From Arcticibacterium sp047623945 (lineage in GTDB: Bacteria; Bacteroidota; Bacteroidia; Cytophagales; Spirosomataceae), in NCBI GenBank assembly GCA_047623945.1, contig JBLHOT010000146.1, forward strand, positions 1 to 6,119: a DNA stretch of 6,119 bases, read 5' to 3'. Below, one piece after another: positions 1-5,589 of the stretch. Both the position numbers and the translations under genes were made by a program. The notes under the pieces are model-generated. The model was not told the DNA's origin, did not search any database, and worked only from the letters and a program-made list of their open reading frames with translations. Positions within the stretch are counted from its first letter, which is position 1; each line of letters opens with the position of its first letter.

Positions 1-822
1 GATGCGGTAGCCAAACAAGTGAAAGGTTTTATGGCAGATGGTTTTAGGCATGTCAGAATTCAAATGGGAGGATACGGAGCTACCCAATTAACGAATGAGC
101 CTGACTTCAAACAAAAGGGCTTCGGTATGCCAGATGATAACTATATGGATACCGTAGTTTACACAGAAAGTGTTGTTGAAATTTTCAAGACTGTCAGAGA
201 GCAATGCGGAAACAAAGTGGAGTTACTCCATGACATTCATGAAAGGGTACAACCTATGGAGGCCATACGCTTGATTAAGGCTTTAGAACCTTATCGTCCT
301 TTCTTTATTGAAGACCCGTTTTCTCCCGAGAATAACAGATATTTCAAATTGCTGCGTCAGCAAAGTTCTGTGCCTATAGCTATGGGTGAACTCTTCAACA
401 GCCCACATGAATGGGTAAACCCGATGAAAGAACAATTGTTTGATTTCATTAGAATTCATATTTCGCAAATTGGTGGAATAACACCGGCCATGAAAGTGGC
501 TCGTTTAGGAGAGGTCTTCAATATCAAAACAGCGTGGCATGGACCAGGCGATGTTTCTCCAGTAGGCCATGCGGCCAATGCCCATATAGACTTTGCCGTT
601 TGGAATTTTGGTATACAAGAATCAGTTCACTTTTCAGAAAGGCTGCAAGAAATATTCACGGGCGTTCCTTATGTTGAAAAAGGCTATATGTACGTCAATG
701 AAGTACCCGGGCTAGGTGTATACATTAATGAAAAAGAAGCCGCCAAATACCCTTTACCAGACAAACAAATGAATAATTGGACGCAGGTACGTAAAAATGA
801 CGGGACTTTGATTAGGCCTTAG
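1..822 (+). CDS. Mannonate dehydratase / RspA-like enolase-superfamily dehydratase, 5' end outside window
   Basis: The reading frame is already open at base 1, so the gene starts upstream; about 273 C-terminal residues are visible, against roughly 400 for the family. The visible part carries the metal-binding barrel ends of the ManD/RspA subgroup: HDIHE (Asp at 232-234, His at 238-240), FIEDPF (Glu at 310-312), MGELF (Glu at 388-390) and the WHGPGD loop (His at 538-540), followed by the typical VGHAANAHIDFAVWNFGIQE stretch. In characterised members the Asp and two Glu bind Mg2+ and the two His act in catalysis, converting D-mannonate (sometimes D-gluconate) to 2-keto-3-deoxygluconate in the cytoplasm. 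All these residues are present, so the enzyme looks functional. Substrate within the family cannot be fixed from this fragment; weakly active and regulatory-labelled RspA members also exist. No clear terminator follows the stop codon. Confidence 0.9.
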   Translation, partial: DAVAKQVKGFMADGFRHVRIQMGGYGATQLTNEPDFKQKGFGMPDDNYMDTVVYTESVVEIFKTVREQCGNKVELLHDIHERVQPMEAIRLIKALEPYRPFFIEDPFSPENNRYFKLLRQQSSVPIAMGELFNSPHEWVNPMKEQLFDFIRIHISQIGGITPAMKVARLGEVFNIKTAWHGPGDVSPVGHAANAHIDFAVWNFGIQESVHFSERLQEIFTGVPYVEKGYMYVNEVPGLGVYINEKEAAKYPLPDKQMNNWTQVRKNDGTLIRP

Positions 823-895
823 GAGGGTTCTAATTATTTCATCAATGGTGATTTGGTCATCTCGGTTTAGGCTTGAGTCTTACTATACCAAGACA

Positions 896-1020
896 GAGGC
901 TTTTATGCACAAAGCTTAGCCTGCAAGTATTAGGAGGGCTAGATGTATCAAGTCAACAGAAATACATTCTCCCCTAGCTTCAAAAGGTTTAACAACGTAC
1001 TAAAAATCTGCTAGATTTAG
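896..1020. repeat. Diverged direct repeat, copy 1 (left of parDE)
   Basis: This non-coding stretch resembles positions 1804-1909 in the same orientation. The best-conserved core, 945-971, begins GTATCAAGTCAACAGAAATA and ends ATTCTC; it differs from the second copy at only 2 of 27 positions, both transitions. Outside the core the match is weaker and needs gaps: GAGGCTTTTAT against GAGACTTTTAT at the left end, and GCTAGATTTAG against GCTGGATTAG at the right end. The repeat sits between the dehydratase gene and the toxin-antitoxin operon. It may be the remains of an insertion-sequence end or another mobile element boundary; no terminal inverted repeat or open frame identifies it. Confidence 0.65.
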
Positions 1021-1069
1021 AACAAAGATAGTAAGCGTATATTTTGAAAATCAGGGTAGATTTGAGCTT

Positions 1070-1088
1070 TTTACCAAAAATTGGTAAA
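1070..1088. promoter_or_regulatory. Perfect 8-bp inverted repeat, probable ParD operator
   Basis: TTTACCAA, a 3-nt AAA spacer and TTGGTAAA form a perfect inverted repeat ending 17 bp before the parD start codon. Ribbon-helix-helix antitoxins typically bind short palindromes overlapping their own promoter and repress the operon, more tightly when complexed with toxin. The position fits this autoregulatory role. An AT-rich segment at 1038-1047 (TATATTTTG-like) lies just upstream and resembles the Bacteroidota -7 element TAnnTTTG with one extra base, so the operator would lie downstream of or overlap the transcription start. The assignment rests on symmetry and location only. Confidence 0.6.
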
Positions 1089-1105
1089 TTGGACAAAAGT
1101 TTAGA

Positions 1106-1354
1106 ATGAAAAACACATCAATATCACTCGGGAATTATTTTGACGAATTTGTGCAAAGTAGCGTAAGTCAAGGAAGGTATAAAAACGTTAGCGAAGTTGT
1201 TCGTGCCGGACTAAGACTTTTAGAAGAGGAAGAAAATAAAGTGATTGCATTGAAAAATGCAATTCAAAAAGGAATTGATAGCGGAATAGCCCACGACTTT
1301 GATCCAAAGAAACATCTTGAATCTCTAAAAGCGAAAAAGCATTCGAATGGCTGA
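1106..1354 (+). CDS. parD: ParD-family antitoxin (ribbon-helix-helix)
   Basis: This 82-residue protein has the standard layout of a CC2985/ParD-type antitoxin. An N-terminal strand and first helix (residues 4-20, SISLGNYFDEFV) are followed by the second helix (about 27-41, NVSEVVRAGLRLLEEEE) of a dimeric ribbon-helix-helix DNA-binding fold. The charged tail from about residue 46 (ALKNAIQKGIDSG, then FDPKKHLESLKAKK) is the toxin-wrapping region. It should neutralise the ParE protein encoded immediately downstream and repress the operon through the palindrome at 1070-1088. The ATG is preceded by an A/T-rich leader without a Shine-Dalgarno motif, as is common in Bacteroidota; the start is supported because the ribbon strand follows at once. 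Its last 8 bp overlap parE, indicating translational coupling. Confidence 0.92.
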   Translation: MKNTSISLGNYFDEFVQSSVSQGRYKNVSEVVRAGLRLLEEEENKVIALKNAIQKGIDSGIAHDFDPKKHLESLKAKKHSNG

Positions 1355-1646
1355 ATATAGGTTGACCAACGAAGCCGTTCAGGATTTATCAAAGATTTGG
1401 GATTACACTTTTGAGGTTTGGTCGGAAAAACAAGCCGACAAATATTACGATGGACTAATTTCTAATTGTCATGATATTGCAGAAAATCCAGGTTTAGGAA
1501 AAAACTACGAAGGAATATCAAAACAGCTTCTCGGAATTAAGTCAAATCGGCACATAATATTCTACAGAACTTTAAACGAAAATTATGTTGAGATAACGAG
1601 AATATTGCATGAAAGAATGGATTTAAAAAATAGGCTAACCGAGTAA
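1347..1646 (+). CDS. parE: ParE-family toxin (RelE/ParE superfamily)
   Basis: This 99-residue protein is a complete ParE/RelE-fold toxin. It has an N-terminal helical hairpin (residues 10-45, EAVQDLSKIWDYTFEVW onwards), the NPGLGK turn (48-52), and the C-terminal sheet with the signatures HIIFYR (69-74) and ITRILHERMD (83-92), which are near-diagnostic for ParE. Characterised ParE proteins poison DNA gyrase; the fold also contains mRNA-cleaving RelE relatives, but the RILHERMD ending favours ParE. Its ATG lies inside the end of parD, giving an 8-bp overlap and the usual antitoxin-first order. Length and conserved ends show no truncation, so the pair is probably active. The 311 bp that follow contain no gene, only repeat copy 2 and a few small palindromes. 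Confidence 0.93.
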   Translation: MAEYRLTNEAVQDLSKIWDYTFEVWSEKQADKYYDGLISNCHDIAENPGLGKNYEGISKQLLGIKSNRHIIFYRTLNENYVEITRILHERMDLKNRLTE

Positions 1647-1803
1647 AAAAAGTACTCTTGAAAAAAGGGTTTGGCTAGGGACTTAGCCACTTGGGAGAGG
1701 TATGACTTTATCGTAAAATTAGTACCCTAGTCGTATGATAACAAGTCTTAGACTGCCGGCATTTTGACCAAGCTCAATGCAAGTCGGACTGACTACTAGT
1801 TGA

Positions 1804-1909
1804 GAGACTTTTATACGCCAAACATAGGAGAACCAAGAGTATCGAGTCAACAGAAATATATTCTCTTGTAGCTGCAAAACATTTGGCAAGCAAAAAGAAG
1901 CTGGATTAG
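1804..1909. repeat. Diverged direct repeat, copy 2 (right of parDE)
   Basis: This is the second copy of the element at 896-1020, in the same orientation. Its core, 1839-1865, starts GTATCGAGTCAACAGAAATA and ends ATTCTC. This copy is about 20 bp shorter, mainly through a gap left of the core. It lies in the 311-bp gap between parE and the DUF998 gene, so the two copies bracket the toxin-antitoxin operon. The rest of the gap (1647-1803) holds short palindromes such as GGCTA/TAGCC at 1672-1687 and AGTCT/AGACT near 1744, but no recognisable gene or strong terminator. Confidence 0.65.
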
Positions 1910-1957
1910 TGCATAGAAAAAATAATTAAAAGAAAATCTGAATTCACCTCAAGGAAA

Positions 1958-2554
1958 ATGACAATCATAGAAAATAAATACAGAAAAGTAGCTGCATTAA
2001 TGGGATTGTCTGGTGTTATAATATTTTCTACTTCATTAATTATTCTTGGAAACCTGAATTCAAATTTTAATTTTATTGATGATTTTGTTAGTAAACTTGG
2101 AGCGAAAGGTGAGCCAAATGCAATATGGTGGAATTCAATAGGTTTTGGATTTGTTGGAATGACGATGATTATCTTTGGAGCTCTTTATGGAAAAACTCTA
2201 AATGATAAATTAGCAGGAATAGTCTTGTCACCTTTTGGAGTAGGATTCGCATTCGTATCAATACCTATTGATTTGTTAAATTCTGAAACACCAGTTTCTA
2301 AAGCTCATATTATTGCTGTTTGCCTTGCTTTGGCGTTTTGGTTATTTGGACTTGCAAGAATTTCTTATAATCACTCAATCAGAAAAAAAAATCGGAACAG
2401 AGCTGATTTAACAGCGATTTTAATAGTGATTGCAATAATTGGTTTAGTAACAGGTTCTTGGTCTATGCCAATAACTCACCGATTGGTATTTTTAATTGTG
2501 TTTGGTTGGACTGCTATTTCAGCAATTGAATTATTAACTAATAATCATGCTTAA
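1958..2554 (+). CDS. DUF998-family six-pass membrane protein
   Basis: This 198-residue hydrophobic protein is predicted to sit in the inner membrane with six spans at about residues 12-32, 61-78, 85-107, 117-135, 151-168 and 175-193. Between spans 1 and 2 lies DDFVSKLGAKGEPNAIWWN, followed by SIGFGFVG. This Ser...Leu-Gly...Pro...Asn pattern is the hallmark of the DUF998 family (PF06197), whose biochemical role is not established. A basic cytoplasmic loop (KKNRNR, 143-148) separates spans 4 and 5. AAGGA at 1951-1955 is a plausible but very closely spaced ribosome binding site. The gene is A+T-rich like parDE and sits between a repeat copy and a decayed transposase region, so it may have arrived with the mobile material. 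It is unrelated in function to its sugar-metabolism neighbours as far as can be seen. Confidence 0.8.
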   Translation: MTIIENKYRKVAALMGLSGVIIFSTSLIILGNLNSNFNFIDDFVSKLGAKGEPNAIWWNSIGFGFVGMTMIIFGALYGKTLNDKLAGIVLSPFGVGFAFVSIPIDLLNSETPVSKAHIIAVCLALAFWLFGLARISYNHSIRKKNRNRADLTAILIVIAIIGLVTGSWSMPITHRLVFLIVFGWTAISAIELLTNNHA

Positions 2555-2621
2555 AAAGAACTAATTCCAGAAAAGAAAAACCAATTGTAAATCTAAAAAA
2601 AAGAAAAAACTAAATGGAGTC

Positions 2622-2665
2622 GAGTAGCCCGACCCATCAATAGAACATGATGGGTTCAGGCTCTC
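2622..2665. repeat. Long REP-like imperfect hairpin beside the RAYT relic
   Basis: The left arm is GAG-t-AGCC-cg-ACCCATCA (2622-2639). An 8-nt loop follows, then the right arm TGATGGGT-tca-GGCT-CTC (2648-2665). The inner 8-bp stem is perfect, and outer 4-bp and 3-bp stems are separated by small internal loops. It lies just beyond the 3' side of the broken RAYT gene, where REP palindromes served by such transposases are commonly found. Read on the minus strand, a T-rich tract (about 2612 down to 2597) follows the hairpin by about ten bases, so it might also act as a weak terminator for minus-strand transcription. The stretch between DUF998 and the hairpin (2555-2621) is A-rich and otherwise featureless. 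Confidence 0.6.
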
Positions 2666-2671
2666 ACACCA

Positions 2672-2713
2672 CAATCCCATTGGGGCAATCCCATTGGGGC
2701 AATCCCCTTGCGG
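2672..2713. repeat. 14-bp tandem repeat, three units
   Basis: Two identical units CAATCCCATTGGGG (2672-2685 and 2686-2699) are followed by a third degenerate unit CAATCCCCTTGCGG (2700-2713). Each perfect unit contains the small palindrome CCCATTGGG. The array lies between the REP-like hairpin and the 3' end of the RAYT relic, in a region much richer in G+C than its flanks. It probably belongs to the same repetitive extragenic complex. There are no spacers, so it is not a CRISPR array. Confidence 0.8.
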
Positions 2714-2787
2714 CCTTCGTACGGGTTTCGTATACGTCTGAAGCCCTACTTACCATTCCTCCTCTAACAGGGTTCATATGTATATAG

Positions 2788-2802
2788 CGGAACGCCGCCC
2801 GA
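2788..2802 (+). repeat. 15-bp GC-rich insert, copy within the YIHMNPV motif
   Basis: CGGAACGCCGCCCGA occurs here and, identically, at 2922-2936. On the coding (minus) strand it splits the conserved RAYT sequence KLN-YIHMNPV, adding exactly five codons (read RAAFR) without changing frame. Removing the 15 bp restores the expected family motif, so it is best read as an insertion. Confidence 0.75.
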
Positions 2803-2921
2803 TTTAACTTGGACCATAAGAATTTTTCGCTGAATATTTCTTCCGGGTGATTTCCGTATTTCCAAAAGCGAGACGTCGCACAGTGCTATTTAGAATTCCT
2901 AGAATTGCTCTGTGCAGCAAA

Positions 2922-2936
2922 CGGAACGCCGCCCGA
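2922..2936 (+). repeat. 15-bp GC-rich insert, second identical copy
   Basis: The same CGGAACGCCGCCCGA, in the same orientation, lies between the RAYT codons for LKRFE and FAAQSN and adds five in-frame codons (read SGGVP). The surrounding gene is A+T-rich, so the 15-mer stands out sharply in composition. Confidence 0.75.
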
Positions 2937-3084
2937 CTCAAACCTTTTTAACATCCAATCCGCTCTGCTCTCTGAGCCAACATCAATTCTATCTAAAATT
3001 TGCTTTGCCACGAAGCTCTTAAAATCCTTTATTAAATTTTAAAAATTTCTGTCTCTTGACTGGATTATCATGTGAATATGATTC

Positions 3085-3100
3085 TCGGGGCGGCCATCCG
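3085..3100 (-). repeat. Related GC-rich insert in opposite orientation
   Basis: On the minus strand this reads CGGATGGCCGCCCCGA, close to CGGAACGCCGCCCGA found on the plus strand at 2788 and 2922. It therefore appears to be a diverged copy of the same unit inverted. It displaces the residues expected just before the HUH motif (usually VIMSN before HIH) and coincides with the frame change there. The palindrome ATACTTAAGTAT (3102-3113) abuts it. Confidence 0.5.
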
Positions 3101-3386
3101 TATACTTAAGTATCCGTACATCTCCAAACCCTTATTTTTCTGGCAGTATTCTAAGCTTTCCATGACCATGTCTTAGTATCCTCTTCGTTGAAAACATCTA
3201 CCGGGGCACCTTGGCCAACCCACAACTGTAAGCGTCAAGAAATGTGCAGCAGCTTGCTCTCTTATTTGATAACCTTCGCTCATAAGTTTGAAATGATTAT
3301 GTCAGTCATAGTGGATAAATTATTGAATATGGATTAGTGCTAATTAATTGAAGTACAATATAGCCAATACGTCCAAACTTGAATGC

Positions 3387-3438
3387 CAGCCAGAGGCTGA
3401 ATAACACTACAACGAAGCTACAAGCTTCGCAAAGCGAA
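3387..3438. repeat. Cluster of three tight hairpins 5' of the RAYT relic
   Basis: There are three perfect inverted repeats, each with a 3-nt loop: CAGCC-AGA-GGCTG (3387-3399), CGAAGCT-ACA-AGCTTCG (3413-3429) and TTCGC-AAA-GCGAA (3426-3438). The second and third share TTCG, so only one of them can form at a time. No T-run follows on either strand, which argues against simple terminators. The location on the upstream side of a RAYT gene suggests REP-type palindromes. The rest of 3284-3489 shows no gene. Confidence 0.6.
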
Positions 3439-3489
3439 CAGAAAATCATTTCATTGGACCTTATTTAATTACCAGCTATTTATTTTCAG

Positions 3490-3626
3490 TTACGAAATTA
3501 TTGATTCTAAAAATCTGATATTCTCTCTTGCAATCAAATTGTATCCTTCAGCATTTGTGTGACGATTACTGTTCCACCCTTCGAGTTGTCCTTAGAGAAT
3601 CCTGATGGTGGTATATCAGATTGTTG
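3490..3626 (-). pseudogene. C-terminal relic of an SGNH/GDSL-like hydrolase
   Basis: On the minus strand, 3591 down to the stop at 3490 reads GQLEGWNSNRHTNAEGYNLI followed by ARENIRFLESIIS. The R-H-x-N-x-x-GY-x-x-IA pattern resembles the last block of SGNH/GDSL esterases, which carries the catalytic His. A stop lies immediately upstream in that frame. Shifting one base within the run at 3574-3581 extends the peptide with SDIPPSGFSKDNSKG, which joins sensibly to WNSNRH, so a single-base deletion is likely. Beyond about 3626 nothing recognisable remains, so the N-terminal bulk is lost. The family call rests on a short motif and is tentative. Such esterases are frequent companions of polysaccharide-degrading enzymes, and the neighbouring gene at 3729 fits that setting. 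Confidence 0.4.
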
Positions 3627-3728
3627 CGATTATGCATAAAAGAAGACAACATACCTAGATTCAGGGATGGTATGATATTACATTTATGAATGAAAAAGTG
3701 TACGTTTTAAATAAATACTCAGATACCG

Positions 3729-5540
3729 ATGTTTTCTATGCTCAAGTTACCCATTAAAAATAGCTTACTTCTCCTTCCATTTCTTGCTTTGTTAAATGGA
3801 TGTTCATCTGACAATGTCGCAATATCTGATAAGCCAATGCAATGGCACCCAGTAGAGCTGACCTTTGAAGGTCCAGAGACGGCTGAATCTGCTGAAGCGA
3901 ATCCCTTTAGAGACTATAGATTAGATATTATATTTTCAGGTCCATCAGATCAAACTTATACTGTTCCGGGTTTCTATGCTGCAGATGGAAATGCTAGTGA
4001 ATCAAGTGCTGATTCTGGGAATAAATGGAAGGCTAGGTTTACGCCTGATGAAGTGGGTGATTGGTCCTTTAAGGCTTCATTCGTGAGTGGTGATGATATT
4101 GCCGCAACCTTATCTGGTGGAGAATCTGCTGGATTTTTTGATGGTGCTAAAGGTTCATTTACCGTGGCTGCCAGCGACAAGGATGCTGCCACAAAAGACT
4201 TCCGAGGGAAGGGTAAATTAGAATATGTTGGAGAGCACTTTCTACAATTCAAGGGTAACAAAGAATACTTTATTAAAGGAGGTTCTAACAGTCCAGAGGT
4301 ATTCTTACAGTATAAAGGTTTTGATGGAACACCTTCTGAGCGTGTTTATGAGGAACATGTACAAGACTGGGAAGCAGGAGACCCAACATGGCAATCTGGT
4401 AAAGGAAAAGGGCTGCTAGGCGTTGTGAATTACTTATCTGACTTGGATATAAACGCGTTCTATTTCTTAACAATGAATACAGAAGGTGATGGTAAGGCTG
4501 CCTGGCCGTGGGTTCATGCAGATAGCTTATGGAGATACAATTGTTCCAAACTGGACCAATGGAACATTCTATTTGAACACATGACGGAGAAGGGCGTAAT
4601 GCCTCATTTGGTGCTTTCTGAAACAGAAAATGAGTCCTTCTTTGAAGCAAGACATCAGGATACCACAACTGTTTTTGCGGACAGTAGGAAGATTTACTAT
4701 CGTGAGATGGTGGCTAGGTTTGGGCATCATCCTGCCATCACTTATAATCTAGGAGAAGAGAATGGATGGAAGGATTACAGTGGAGATCATACGGTCAAAA
4801 AGGCTAATACCACGGAGAAGAGGAAACTGTACTCGGATTATATTAGATCATTAACCTACTACAATGATCACATCGTCGTTCATAATGGCCCCAGCGAAGA
4901 TTATCATATCTATGATAAGCCAGGGGACAATATTCTGGGACACGAGAGTTTCTCAGGGCCCAGCATGCAGGGAGATTTCTTGTCAAAAAAGGTCTACAGG
5001 GATGTGCTTAGGATTAGAAATTTATCTGCCGAAAGTGGGCATAAGTGGGTTACTTCTATGGATGAACCCTACATCAATAAATGGGAGGAAAGTGATTTTG
5101 ATATTTGGCGAAAAGACAATGTTTGGGCGGCTTTTATGGCTGGCGGGGCAGGCATAGAGTTTTATATCGGTGGAGGCCTAGATGTGAAACTTGAAAATAT
5201 GCGAAAGTTTGAGGATCATTTCAAAATCATGGCCGCCGCAGTTAACTTCTTTAAGGCACATATTCCATTTTGGGAATTGGAGCCAGATGAGGATTTTGCT
5301 AAAAATGCATGGACCTTGAAAAAAGATGGGGAATTCTATCTCCTATACTTTAAAGACGGAGGATCAGCTGATATTCAATTGCCAAAAGGTGAATATAGTA
5401 TGAAATGGTACGACCCAAGAAATGACACTTTTCATGATGGAGAGTCCCTAACCTTCACTGATGATTCCTCTCAAGCATTAGGCACCTCGCCTAATGAGAA
5501 TACCTCAGACTGGGTTTGCATTATCGAGCGGAAGAAATAA
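3729..5540 (+). CDS. DUF5060-containing putative glycoside hydrolase lipoprotein
   Basis: This 603-residue protein begins with a lipoprotein signal: basic N-terminus, hydrophobic run (12-22) and lipobox LNGC with Cys25. It is therefore exported and lipid-anchored, probably at the outer membrane. Residues about 36-120 (MQWHPVELTFEGP through the GDWSFKASF strand) match the Ig-like DUF5060 domain. About 165-515 look like a TIM barrel of a clan GH-A-like glycosidase, with candidate catalytic acids Glu343/Glu344 in YNLGEENGW and Glu446 in TSMDEPY. About 525-602 (FYLLYFKDGG, YSMKWYDPRN, WVCIIE) resemble the collagen-binding-2 domain often fused to such barrels. The polysaccharide substrate is unknown and no close characterised relative is recalled. 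ATG 3738 would also leave a good signal peptide, so the start is uncertain by three codons. No Shine-Dalgarno motif precedes either start. The region 3627-3728 should hold the promoter, but only a weak -7-like TACGTTTT (3701-3708) is visible. Confidence 0.8.
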   Translation: MFSMLKLPIKNSLLLLPFLALLNGCSSDNVAISDKPMQWHPVELTFEGPETAESAEANPFRDYRLDIIFSGPSDQTYTVPGFYAADGNASESSADSGNKWKARFTPDEVGDWSFKASFVSGDDIAATLSGGESAGFFDGAKGSFTVAASDKDAATKDFRGKGKLEYVGEHFLQFKGNKEYFIKGGSNSPEVFLQYKGFDGTPSERVYEEHVQDWEAGDPTWQSGKGKGLLGVVNYLSDLDINAFYFLTMNTEGDGKAAWPWVHADSLWRYNCSKLDQWNILFEHMTEKGVMPHLVLSETENESFFEARHQDTTTVFADSRKIYYREMVARFGHHPAITYNLGEENGWKDYSGDHTVKKANTTEKRKLYSDYIRSLTYYNDHIVVHNGPSEDYHIYDKPGDNILGHESFSGPSMQGDFLSKKVYRDVLRIRNLSAESGHKWVTSMDEPYINKWEESDFDIWRKDNVWAAFMAGGAGIEFYIGGGLDVKLENMRKFEDHFKIMAAAVNFFKAHIPFWELEPDEDFAKNAWTLKKDGEFYLLYFKDGGSADIQLPKGEYSMKWYDPRNDTFHDGESLTFTDDSSQALGTSPNENTSDWVCIIERKK

Positions 5541-5589
5541 TAGAATGTAGAGCCCAAATCAAAGAGGAATTAACTGTTGAACCATGCAA

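Larger units (their letters stand above)
2730..3283 (-). pseudogene. Broken REP-associated tyrosine transposase (RAYT, Y1_Tnp/IS200-like)
   Basis: Minus-strand frames give a recognisable but interrupted RAYT. The N-terminus MSEGYQIREQAAAHFLTLTV starts at 3283, then come ESLEYCQKNKGLEMYGY, the HUH motif (NHIHMIIQSRD; HIH at 3080-3072), KDFKSFVAKQILDRIDVGSE, FAAQSN, WKYGNHPEEIFSEKFLWSKL, and the family-typical end YIHMNPVRGGMVSRASD. Active relatives are single-strand-specific HUH endonucleases acting on REP palindromes. The gene is dead. In-frame stops lie at 3173-3175, 3039-3041 and 2886-2888, the frame changes between residues MYGY and NHIH, and the C-terminal end is lost into repeat sequence. 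Beyond point decay, five short GC-rich segments interrupt otherwise well-preserved protein blocks, near 3202-3214, 3085-3100, 2922-2936, 2868-2886 and 2788-2802. REP-like hairpins flank it on both sides. Confidence 0.85.

Noticed and set aside
283..468. Minus-strand open frame inside the dehydratase gene
   Set aside because: It lies over conserved metal-binding motifs of the plus-strand gene, so it is a shadow.
1641..1657. Rho-independent terminator after parE (GAGTA/TACTC)
   Set aside because: The stem is only 5 bp with a 7-nt loop and no T-run follows on the plus strand.
896..1909. Integron attC sites flanking a toxin-antitoxin cassette
   Set aside because: A TA pair between similar repeats suggested a gene cassette. 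However, the conserved core lacks paired RYYYAAC and GTTRRRY boxes, a single GTTTAAC near 987 is not conserved in the second copy, and no integrase is visible.
2672..2713. CRISPR array
   Set aside because: Units are 14 bp, directly abutting and without spacers, and no cas genes are present.
2611..2745. Group II intron end, suggested by the structured GC-rich sequence
   Set aside because: No reverse transcriptase fragment or convincing domain V hairpin was found, and the adjacent protein relic is a RAYT, which explains the palindromes better.
4285..4668. Open frames on the opposite strand and in other frames inside the DUF5060 gene (also 3974-4261, 4225-4419, 4864-5157)
   Set aside because: Their translations show no family features and are embedded in a gene with a signal peptide and recognisable domains, so they are shadow frames.
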